Positions 1 through 12,300 of a stretch of 64,000 nt of DNA are shown piece after piece (position 1 is the first letter of the stretch; the number at the start of each line of letters is the position of its first letter). The stretch covers positions 20,756,717 to 20,820,716 of the forward strand of contig OY727098.1 of NCBI GenBank assembly GCA_963402885.1, in the 5' to 3' direction. The DNA comes from Antedon bifida. Its lineage: Eukaryota; Echinodermata; Crinoidea; Comatulida; Antedonidae. Below the pieces are notes generated by a model, which was not told the DNA's origin, made no database searches, and was given only the letters and a program-made list of their open reading frames with translations. The translations under genes were made by a program, and so were the position numbers.

Positions 1-384
1 ACGAAAAGTTCCAACAATTCCATCTGGGGTCGACAATGGACTACATTGGTATGATATCATGTGTACCTGATATCAAATAGAGTAAAATAAAATAAGAGTT
101 GACATGGAAAACTAAATTAATAAAATGGCTTGCTTTTGCCAGAAGTTATCAAAAAGCATACCTGTTTGAGTTTTTTAAAAATCTCAGATGCGGATGAATC
201 GCCTTGCATGGCATCAGCCACTATTGTCTTGGCCAAAGATTTGGAACTTCCAGGTTTGCCAACCAAAAATAACGGAATTCGCAACTCGATGCAGATAATC
301 ATCATGAAGATGTTTTCCTTCAGTGCCATGTTGCGAGCAATGTTGGGACCCAATCGTATTTCATCTAAAAGTATGTCTTGACAG
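1..384 (-). CDS. RNF213: RNF213-like exons 43-44: AAA4 Walker A, cut by the window edge
   Basis: Exon 162-384 reads LGPNIARNMALKENIFMM, then PLFLVGKPGSSKSLAK, with the P-loop GKPGSSKS (about residues 3,269-3,276) identical to human. It ends IFKKLKQ in phase 0 at a GTATGC donor. Exon 44 starts at 66 with VHMISYQCSPLSTPDGIVGT (human VHLVSFQCSPHSTPQGIIST) and runs off the window. AAA4 is the second hydrolysing unit; its Walker B and the rest of the protein lie outside. Confidence 0.93.
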
Positions 385-3300
385 CTGAAAAAGGGATACT
401 CTTTTTTTTTTTTTTAAACCATATTTAATGAGGGTGATCCATCCAGCTATTGCTGATCATTAGGGACCCTCAGAGGTTCACAAGACAAACATATACACAA
501 GATGCTGTACATAAACAAAGTCTTATTACAAGTCTTTGGGAGTGGAGTAATTTGGTCCTTAGAAAAATTCCTAACATGTTCCTAACGGGACTTGAACCCA
601 GGACCCTTGGAGTGGTAGACAAGCATCATAACCACCAAGCCACAACTCCACTCCACTCTCACAACATATCGCTTTTTCATATCTTTATTCATTTTTTTAA
701 AACTGTAAATATGTTTCTAACTGAATGTAGGCTTTGAACTGGAACTGAAAGCAACATGACACAACTGAAAACAAGAGCGACATAAGCTTACATTAAGTTA
801 GGCAAAAAAAACAACTTGTGGGCGTAACCTGACCGGCCCAAAATATATATATCTGACCCTTAACATTTTTATTTACTTTAAAAAAAATGAACTAAATACC
901 AGAATTTGTTTCTCTATCACTGCTGTAAAGATAACAAATTACATTGTTGAACACCGCCTTTGTATTGCAACAAAGGAAAAGATTCTCCTTTTAAACATAA
1001 TTAAAAATATATAAAGTTAATGATTACTGTTGCTGAGTTTTTTATGGCTTACTTCTATTTTCAAATGGTTTATTTTACACTTGAAACAGTGAATTTGGAA
1101 TATCTTACCTGTTAATTTCTCTGTATATCGTTCCATGACCTCCATATAAATTCAGCGGGTTCTTAAAGCTGTTGGCCACAGTTCTTCTGAAGTCTTCTCG
1201 CTTTTTATCTAAGCATGCATGGTAGCATACACCAAGTGCCAGAACTAACGCCCATGTAAGGTCATCAATATCCTTTAAAATAATTGAAGCATATTTCAGA
1301 TGAAATAAAACAGAAAGAGATTGTACATCAATATAAAAAATATAAAATAAACAAATATAATGCAGATAATATTGCAGATGAAATTCAATTGATTTGAAGA
1401 GGAGAAAAAATGTGGAAATAAAACAAGCACCCACTCCCCCCTTTCACACAACTCAATGTACTTATGTTGTGATCATGACAAACCTTCTCTAATTGAGAAT
1501 TTTCATTTTCAGTATCATCTACTTCCTCATATTCCTTTTCAAAGAATTCAGCTACATCCTGTTCCCTTCCTATATCATCCTCTTCCCCTCCAATACCATC
1601 CTCTTCCCTTCCAATATCATCCTCTTCCCTTCCAATATCATCCTCTTCCCTTTCTATATCTTCCTCTTTTATGTTCACTTTCTTCTTTTTTTCAATCAAT
1701 GGCCGTAGCAAATCTCGCTTGCCAAAGAACCACACCATTACATTAAGTGTTCTCTCAACGTCTCTTAAGCTTACAAAGCTGCACTCATTCTAATTAAGAC
1801 AAAAATAAATAATTATGAATATATTGATTTTAAATGTCTATTTAATTTTAACAGGAAGGAAGAATAATGTGCAAAATAGCATTTAAAAAGCATGACAGGG
1901 TAACCATACCCCTACTCTCAAATTTCTTAAAACACACCTTCTGTTTCCTCATAAACATCTGTGCAGCTGATAATACCTCACAGACGACATCTACCTGCTG
2001 TTGCTTGACAATACCCTGAAAATAAATCAAACATCAAAGTCCACTGATCACCATGATACATTCAACTCAGATGTGACACTACAATTTGTGATATTTTGTA
2101 AATATAATGCATATAATAGTACTTTAAAAACATGTGCTGAGGAATAAAAGATTAGAAAAGCATATTATTTATATAAATATTTGATATACATATTTATATT
2201 AAATATATAATTTATTCAGTTACTTAACGGACAGACTTACTGTAAAAAGTTTCTGAAAGATTAGCCTACATCACTGTATGATTGAAAAATTGCTTAAAAT
2301 CCAAATAAAAAATGATGCCCGACTTGTTACTCATAGATATATATTGTTGAGAATAATTCATAATGTGAGGCTTGAATGAATAAATGCTTGGATATACGCT
2401 TGTATTGTATATGCGTACTGAATTTCCTTTGTTCTACCTGTTTAACTTGGAGGCACAGGTAGACAACACTAGATATTTGTGACACCAGTATTAAAAACAG
2501 GAAATGGTATTAAAAATAGGAAATGGTACTAACAAAACAACAAGCCTTAATACTTACAAAGCGTTGAACAATTTGCTTAATATACATCTTTTCTACATCA
2601 CTGTTCAACTGTCCAAAGTCCCAAACAAGTGGTAGCATGCTGGGAGGCAGAGCTTGGACTCTGTAAACAAGTTGACGTAAAGGTATGCAACCTAAAATTT
2701 AAAATACCAATTAGGTTGGTGTTCTCTATGTATTGTACAATGCTCTCTGGAACTCCCTCAGTTCATTTCATTAATATATTTGACCAAATAAAATACAACA
2801 ATTCAGGAAAAACAAGAGCAATCTATGCCATTATAACTCTGTAAGTCAGTAATTTCTTAAGGTGCTCCTGTAGCTTCTCAACTCAACTGTGTCGACATAA
2901 GCACTCCGAGCAACTGAACTCAACTGACTTAACTAATCGCAACTGACAGGCACAAAAAATAAGTCGTTCCTTTCAGTTGCCATGTTTCTTCTTCTGGAAA
3001 GGGCAGAACTGAAAGTTGAGGTTTAAATTGCGTCACATGTGCGGTATGGGCAATAATCGGTCGGTAGCGATCGGTTCAAGGTTACCATATAAGCGCTCGC
3101 GCATACTGGTTCCTATACAACTATGAATTCAACTAGTTACAGTCAGTTCCAATGTTGACATAAGCACTTGCACACTGGTTCCTTTAAGTTCCATTCAGTT
3201 GCTAAAAAAACATAAGTGCTGTCATGAAACTAGTTTCTTCAGTTGAGTTCCATGTGTCTACATAAGCTCACCTTTAAAATACATACATTGTTTTCTTGTA

Positions 3301-6300
3301 ATTCAGCTTATGTGAAATAAAATTTTCAATAAATTTAATGAAAATAGAATAGCTACCTAGTCTATCTGTTGTTTTACTTGCTTTGATGTGGTAGCCAAGA
3401 CCTGCTGCTTCCAATCTTTCAATCATTTCATCTGTGTGCCTAAATTGTAAATAAACATATTTTGTTTCATTTGTAAATAATTCCAACATTAAAGAGGAAG
3501 AAAAAGAGATGGCGCTTTAAGAACTTCTTACGCAGAAACAAAGAGAGCAACTGAAATCGTACTAAGTGGAGAACATGGTGACCAACCTTTTTATTGAAGA
3601 CGGCACATGATGATGAAATAAGTACATTTAATTTACTAAATTAATTGGTTCCAGAATAAACATAGGGGGAACAAAAAATAGATTATTTCTACATTTTGTT
3701 AATAAGTTGTGTTTGTGCATTGTTCTGTGATTTATATTCCACCTTTTTTGTTTAAAAAACTTTTGTGCATGGCTTAAAGTTTGCGAAAAAGAAGTGTTTG
3801 TGAAATACCTTTTATAAGGGTTGCAAGCAGCAACAATCTTCAGACCACTGCCTTTGAAGTCAATTTGCTGGCCATTCATTCGACCATCACACATGATCTC
3901 TTTTATGATTCCAATCGCTTCTGTCGTATTCGCTTCATCAAAAAACAGAATCGTATCAATTTCATACTCAGACTTGTTGTATTTAGCAAGTTTTTCAGCT
4001 TTGTGTATACGTTCAGCAATATATTCCGAAGAAGTGCCTCCATGTACCTTAATAGAAACAAAATATGGTCTTAAAATTTTATGAATTGTATTGATTTTAA
4101 ACTTTAATATTAAATCGTCTAAAATATGAAGAATTTATCAAGCAAGTATTCAAGGCAAATATATATGTAGAAATATACCGAAGTGTTTTATTCATTTTTA
4201 AAAAATGTGCTTATAGACCTACATTGTATTTTATAATAGAGCGATCTATTTGATTATATTAATTTTAAGCATTACTAATGGCAGGCCTTTGAAATTAAAA
4301 CAACAACTAACTGAAATTACTGCATCGTTGTTATTGTTTAATTGTGATAATTGAGATTACATTTTTTTGGAAAAACATATATTAAATGTTACCTTCATAA
4401 GAATCATGTTTTGAACCTCATCATCTACAATGCCACCTGCTTGCAACTGACACATGAAACGGATCAGGCGTGTTTTGCCACAACCTGTTTCTCCCATCAC
4501 AATCACAGGGATACCACACCTATACAACCAAGAGGAATGACTGTTATATCTTTCTTACACTGAAAATGTCACATTAATAGAATAAGAGTATAAAGAGGCG
4601 TAAGTAAAAGAAAATAACTTAAAATGTATGGTAGAATTAGTTCTTTGTATTTCCAACAGGGATTTTTATAACAGTAATGTAATATAAACCAAAATAAAAA
4701 TCAAACAAAATGTCTACAAAACTATTATTTAATTGCTTATTTTTATGTAATGTGCTTACCTAAATCTCATGTGTATAGCTAAGATCTTCTTAACATTATC
4801 TGTGGTCAGCTCATACGTGATGTCCGGGTTACTAACATACTTAATTCCCATTACCATACACAACTTTTTCAACTTCTCGTCTCTTTTGGATGAAAGAAAA
4901 ACATTGAATTATATGTGAAAACAATGAACAGGGACGAACTGTCTTACATGTATGATAAAATACAGCTAGACTCCAAGACTTTATTGGAAAACTGTAATCT
5001 GCAGAGCAACTAAGAAGCCAAGCTGAGTGGCTAGACAAAACGGTTTATATTGGTTTAATTTTGATTAATTCGTTTTATATCGAGTGAGTGGCCGAGCGGT
5101 TAAGACAGTGGAACCGTAATCTACAAGTCTTCTTGGTAAGGACTATAAACCGTAGGTCCCATGTACACAATAATACTTGCACTAAAGAACCTTGTACATC
5201 TTTCGAGACAATTAGGGGGTTACCCCGGTGTACTAGCTCAGATAGCCACTGTCGTGGACAGACTTAATGGTACCGTAGGTGGCAGCCGGTGACATGACGT
5301 GACCCTTAGTAGAGAAGAATTTTGAAAAGGTTGAACATCAAAGTCCACAGCCCAATGAGCGCTATTGCGTATATGGCGCTATATGAATCTTAATTATCAT
5401 TTATCATTGCCTTATTAGATTAGTCATGAAAAGAATAAAGCAATATAGATAATAGGATATTTAATTTGGATGCAACGCACTGAAGTAAGCACAACGCAAG
5501 TGAGTTAACTGAATCACAAGCAACAGTTTGGATGATCCATTCCATAGCAATTGCTCAAAGTACTTACAGCTGAATTACGTAATTACTTTGTGTCTAAGTG
5601 GGAACTTATTATTAAAACTGTCCTTAATACTGGCATTAGAAATTAACATAAAATAGGTCAGTTCAGAAAGCCTAAAAAAACATTTTAAAATATGATAAAA
5701 TTCACCTTGGTAACGAGTTGAAATCTTCTGAAAGGTTAACTGTTTGATTTTGAAGTGCTCGCATCAAGCTTTTTGTCATCACATTGCGTTGAAGAACCTC
5801 TCCGTTGACATCTAGAAGTGTTCCGTAGCGATTAACACTAAACCCCATAAATGTCATGGTCTGATGATCTTGATTAAAGAAGATGTATGGATGTGGGCTA
5901 AAAAAAGATTAGTGTTGTTAAGAGTCCTCAAAATTTGTGTTTACAATGCAAATACCTTATCTTTTTGGTTAGCTTTAGGCTGATTCACTAGGGACTTAAC
6001 GAAACAGGACAGGAAGCCACAGGACGATGCTCATGAATAATTTATGCATGATCTTTAACAAAGTGGGTAAAGCTTGGTGGTTAAAGGACAACTTGACCGA
6101 GGACCATATTTTAACAACGTATTAGAACCATCGCGAGATTAAGGATATCACCGCACGCGCTCGCCGTACAGCCGTCGCCGTAGATTGCTGTGACGTCACA
6201 GGTGCATCACAAAATTTACATCATGAGTTTTCTGACAAAGTCTGGAAAATCGCGAACATTTCTAGTAAACACACTTTGTAAATAAATCTTTAAAAATATA

Positions 6301-9300
6301 AATGTTGATTTTTTTTATTTTTTCTTTTGCTTATCTGGACTCATTAAGTAGATTTAGCGATGCACCTGTGACGTCACAGCAATTTACGGCGACGGCTGTA
6401 CGGCGAGCACGTGCGGCGATATCCTTAATCTCGCGATTGTTCTGAAATCATATGTACATCCCTAATACGTTGTAAAAATATGGTCCTCGGTCAAGTTGTC
6501 CTTTAACATGATGGCCAGCATGTTAACCACCAAGCTCCACCCACTTTGTTAAAGCTCATGCATAAATTATTCATGAGCACCGTCCTGTGGCTTCCTGTCC
6601 AAATGTTGAAAACTTTTAAATAATTTGTTCTGTATATATGTATGATGGCAAATAAAATCAAACAAACGACCGTGACAGTATAATACTGTCACGGTTGTTA
6701 AATACTGTCACGGTTGTTTGATTGATTTCATTTGCCATCATACATATACAGAACAAATTATTTAAAAGTATTCAAAATTTGCTAAATTAAAAAAAAAGTA
6801 CAGATAGGAATTATATAACGGTAAACAAAAAAGAAAGATTTAAAAAACCAAATCCCCACAACCATCCAAACAATCTTAAGACTCTACCCCACTCCCTAAG
6901 CCTCTAATAACTATAAGCATGACAGATTATGGTTTATTCATCCTGTAATTGTAATTTTCTCGCTGTTGGATGAATATAAATTTTTTTTAAAATAAATAAA
7001 TAAAAGGTTAGGGTTCTTTAATACACTTGAAGGGTCTACAAAGAAATAAAGAGGTGTACAGTGACAAAAACAATACTGTAATAAGAATAGGAGATCACTT
7101 GAATACTGTACTAGGTACAAGAGCAAATACATTACATTTTGGTTAGATTTAGTTGGGAGAGAGAAGTATATACTTACCTGCTTTCCCATCGTCTGCGAAG
7201 CTGTAATGCTTGTAAACTGCCATCTGTTTCTTGCGCGGGATCTACAGGATAACTCTCATCACTCATTTGAAGAGACGGAGTAGCAAAATCCTGATAATAT
7301 AAAACAACTAATAAGTTTTCATCATATCCTAAAATCTCAAGCAGAAAAAAGATGAAAGTTTTTAAAATAAAAAATAAGTAAAAAATAATTCATAAATTGT
7401 AACCTTTGACATTTGTAACATGAACCTGACAACAAATGTTTTAAAGCCATCCAGTCCAGTGCCAGCCAGCATTTCAGGTTTACAAAAGTGAGAGCTTTCG
7501 CAAGCTTCTAGCTGTTTTTCAAGAAAACAGGCAAAATGACATAACTCAGACCATGATGGATCACAGAGGCCACAGTGTCTAAAAAAACACAAACAAAAAT
7601 ATTTGACTTGATGTGTAAGTTCAGGTAGCTTGTTAAATAATTTTTTAGGAAAAAAAAATAATCTCAGTATTTGTTGGAAAGCTGTTTTAATAATAATGTA
7701 CATATACACTATGAATGGTCAAAACCTAGTACTGCACAGTTTTACCTTAGTAGTGTTACAAGGCACTCTTCATGAGTTCCAGACACATCTCCCTTAAATG
7801 TAAATTCATCTAATTTAGTACCCTCATCAAGTCCTCTTAAATAACAATATGGACGCTGGAAACTTGAACTTCGAAAATGCTGATCATCCATCAGAGGATC
7901 CTTAAAATCTTCTACAAATTAAAATTAACATGTATAATTACTGATGATGTTATCCTTGAAAGCAACAAATAAAAACAATAGCCCTTTGACATGTTGTTAA
8001 CAGATGTAATTTAATTTTACTATGGTGTAATTGCAAAGACATTATATGTGCCCTTGGTATACTTTTTCTTAGGTTGTATTCCAAAATAATGCTATCTGCA
8101 TGAATAGGGGTTTATAAACCGATTATTAGGTGTCTGTATTATAATAAATATCTTGCCTCTTAATAGATTTTTAGATTTCTCTTCTTCCAACTGGTATACC
8201 TCTCTAGGTGGTCGACACAGAACAGTTGGGAGACTCTCATAGAAACATTGTGTGATGAATTTCTGATCACTCTAAATTCATAATTTAAAACCAGTTCAGT
8301 ACAGTAGTCAACAATATTATTGTACGTTGATAAATTTCATAAATTTGTTATTAATAAGTTATAAAATAAATATTATTAGGATAAAAAGTGACTTAGCAGA
8401 GGTGCTAAATCAAATTGAATGATGACTAAATACAGTTGAAGTTTTACCTTTCAATTCAAACATTAATACAATGTATTAAAGTTGTAACAATTTAAATTTA
8501 AATATGATACAATATTGTTTTTTTCATTTCTTGTGTGTATTGGATATTTGATATTTTATTTTGATATTTGTAATCAAACAGGTATAAGTAGCCAGTCAGG
8601 TCTAGTATTGATATTTGGCTATATTGAAACAGTATACTGTATATCGCTTTTTATATCTGTGAAATAAACAGAAAATTTATAGTCTCTCAAGAAAAATATC
8701 ATTCCCTCATGAATCTTATATTTCACCTCTAACCAGGCAATATCTGTATATTATTACCTCCGCCAAGGAGGTTATTCAATCAACCTGGTTTATTTGCCTA
8801 TTTGTGTGTTTGCAAGATTACATCAAAACTACTGAACGGATTTTTAACAAATGTTCACCATATAGATATCTACTATACAGACTACAAACCTTTCCCTCAT
8901 CTTTAGATTCTGCTTCCTTTGGGTCAAGAGTGACCTCTACTAGATAAAGGTCATAGAATTTTCTTTGCCAAACAAAGCCATCAGAGCAACATATTGTGTT
9001 TAGCACAAGAAGATTGAATAGAAAATGGTCCAAACCTCCACACACCTATAACAAAATAATGTGGTAATTATGTAAAAAGCATTGTAGCAACAAGATGCGC
9101 AAATATACGCTTAAAGATACCTTAATATGACACTAGTGTAAATCTACAGTATACTCACATTTGGTGAAATATCCAGATGAAAAATTCGAGGAAAGTTTAA
9201 ATCATTTCTTTGAATTTCTCTGATTAATTTCTTTGCAATGTTATGCTCTTGGACAGTCGGTGTCTGCAAAGGAACAGTGATGCAGCAATTTTGTTCCTGG

Positions 9301-12300
9301 CCAGTACATTGAAGTCGCTCTTTGTATCGTTGAATTAAAAGTGATTTTCCAACACCAGGTCTTTTAGAAGATACAGTCTGTACACATGTTCTAAAAAATG
9401 TGCAGATTAAAATGTTAGAAATTAAATGATAATATAATTATATTACATTGTTAATTATAAAATCAGTTTCAATTTTTCTAAAGACAACATTTATTTTGTA
9501 ATAAGAAGCTACAGCAACCTCAGATTGGTTAAATTAGCTGCTGGTATCAATCCTTGGTTTGTTGGTTTAACTTGTTGAATGAACTGTTTACAAAGATAAT
9601 CTTGGATTTCCTCTTGTTTTCGGCAAGTTAGCTTATTTGATGAAATGCGGTCAGAGTTCAATGCTGCCACCATGTGAGATTGGTCTTCTCTTTCCTGATT
9701 ACAAATGATCACAAGTTTGAAACCTAACAAATAATTAAACAATAGGTTAGAAATTTACTTTGGAATAAATGTGTTATCATATGTGTTAATATGCAATACA
9801 CCTTTGCGAGATGAACAAATATACTTCACGTCTAAGCCTTAACCATTGATCAAGCGCCAGTGCTGCACGACTTGGCTCAAACTTTTCCAAATTTTCCTTT
9901 ATTAACAACACAACTTTGTGATTTTTTTGTGATTCTATATGTGTCTACACTCGCTTTTTGACGGCAGTGCTAGCCTGAACAGTGAACACATTACGATTCT
10001 ATTTGTGCTTTGGCCCGCTGACTATTGTTACCGCGACTGTCATTGTTATTGGTATGCTGGCCTAACGCGCCCATTGTTCAAACGACTACTGTGAGTAGAT
10101 GATCAAGTACTGTATTTATTTTGCGTGTGGTGCTAGGCATAGTTGCTGTGATGGTTCTTATATACTCGGCTGAAGATCTTATTGCAATTAACCGCTCATA
10201 CAACACGGAGTGGCGTAGCCCTGTTAACTCGGGTGGTATCTTACGCATGCATCCTACTTGTTGGGCCTCTGCAAAACAGCTGAGATTAGTTAAAGTCACC
10301 AGAAGAGGAAGTCGAGCAGGTAGAGCGTCTAGGATGTCGACTGTGAGCGCACCAGTTGCCGAACCTGTCTTGGACCCTGTGACACATCTAACAAGCACTG
10401 ATCCAACTAGTTGCCCGAGTAATGATAGTGTTGCTGATATCTTCATCCCAAAAATTCTTGTTACTAATGCCCACTCAATTTTAAATAAGCATGACGAATT
10501 CTGTATACTTCTCAATGAAAATTCACCTGACATCTGTTTTGTTACTGAATCATGGATCCGGAACGACACACCACCAGAGCGTTTTAATGTACGCGGTTAT
10601 TTCGCGTTCACCACAAACAGAGTGGACCAAGTTGGTGGTGGTATTGTTACATACGTCAAGAAAACTCTTAGTGCTGAGATCATTAAGAATATTACTGTTC
10701 CTGAGCCTCTGGAAGTTCACTGGTTGCTGATTAAACACCACAGACTACCACGGAATGTGCCGTACCTAGTTTTTGCAAATGCCTACCTACCATCAGGTAA
10801 AGAGTCAACACTGGGTGGAACTATGTTGACTCATCTACATACTGGCGTGGACTTTGTTAGAACAGCAAAACCACAGACAGGTATACTTATCTGTGGCGAC
10901 CTGAACAAACTGAAGTTTAATTCCCTTCTATGTGGCAATCAGTTAAAACAGGTTAAGTCCCCCACTAGAGGAAATAACATACTTGATGTGATCATTACTA
11001 ACATTAATGACATGTATGATATCCCTTGTATCAAATCCCAAATAGGACATAGTGACCATAACGTAATCATAATGTCCCCAAAAACGTGTAAATCCGACAA
11101 TAGCTTAATCAACAAATCTTGTAGACCAATGCCCCAGTCCAAGATTAATGCTTTTGGTCAATGGATTCAAAATCTTTCTTGGGACACTGTATTAGGCACC
11201 CCCGATGTCCAATCCAAAGCAGAGCTTTTTTATGAACTAGTCAATGGTGCTGTTGAAAGGATCTTCCCAACCAAAAATGTTAATGTCCACCCCAATGATA
11301 AGCCATGGATGAACAATACTATTAAAAAACTTATCAAAAGGTAATGAACCATTAAGGAAACATTTCCGTAACAAAATTATCCATGAAATTAATGTATGTA
11401 AGAAACGCTACTCCCAGCGCAAAGTTAGAATCTTGCGTGAAACTAATGTTAAGAGATGGCATTCGGAGATTCGCAGCATCACGAATAAAAAACCCCCATC
11501 CTCTACTATCCATATTAATGGTGTCAACCCAGAGGACTACTTAATGACCGCTAACGTAGTAAACGCCCAGTTAGCTAGTTACTCCCAGCAACAACCCCCA
11601 ATTGATACGTCCATGCTACCAGCATACCTACCCTGTCCTGAACCACCCCCCCAATTTGAACCATATGAAATATATGATGAGTTAAGAAAAGTGTCTATTG
11701 CCAAATCTGGTGGTCCAGACAACATACCTCAGATTCTTCTGAAGGAATGTGCAGTAGAATTTAGTGAGCCTGTTACCAACATCATTAACGCCTCAATATC
11801 ACAGGGTAAAGTTCCTTCCCAGTGGAAGGCAGCTAACGTTGTCCCTGTCCCAAAAACGTATCCTCCTTCGCTAGAAAAGTTAAGGCCCATTTCTCTTACC
11901 CCTACCCTGTCTAAAATAGCTGAACGCAAAGTAACTCAAATAGTTATTGACGCCATCAAACCAAAACTAGACATTAGGCAATATGGAAACCAAAAGGGCG
12001 TCTCCACAACCCACTGCCTAATACACATCTACCATTTTCTTGCTTCCAATACTGATGTGGCAAGTAATATTTGCACTCTGGTACTTACTGACTTTAGCAA
12101 GGCGTTTGACCTGGTCGATCACACTATAGCAGTGTCTAAATTATTAGATCTCAATATCCCTGCCTCCTTGTTGAAGTGGATAATTGACTTTTTGATTGAC
12201 AGACGCCAAAGAGTGAAATACAAAGACGTATATTCGCAGTGGGTCATCCTTACTGGGGGTGTTCCCAAAGGAACCTTACTTGCTGTTCTGATATTCCTGG

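Noticed and set aside
573-655. Possible tRNA gene on the minus strand
   Set aside because: Pol III boxes are good but the stems do not close, and it continues into a SINE body with an A-tail.
9509-9518. Extension of exon 27 to position 9,509
   Set aside because: The extra codons lie after the donor AG|GTTGCT; the next exon continues in phase 2 only from 9,519.
10078-10569. Minus-strand frame of 163 codons opposite the LINE
   Set aside because: Shadow of the LINE endonuclease frame; no conserved motifs.
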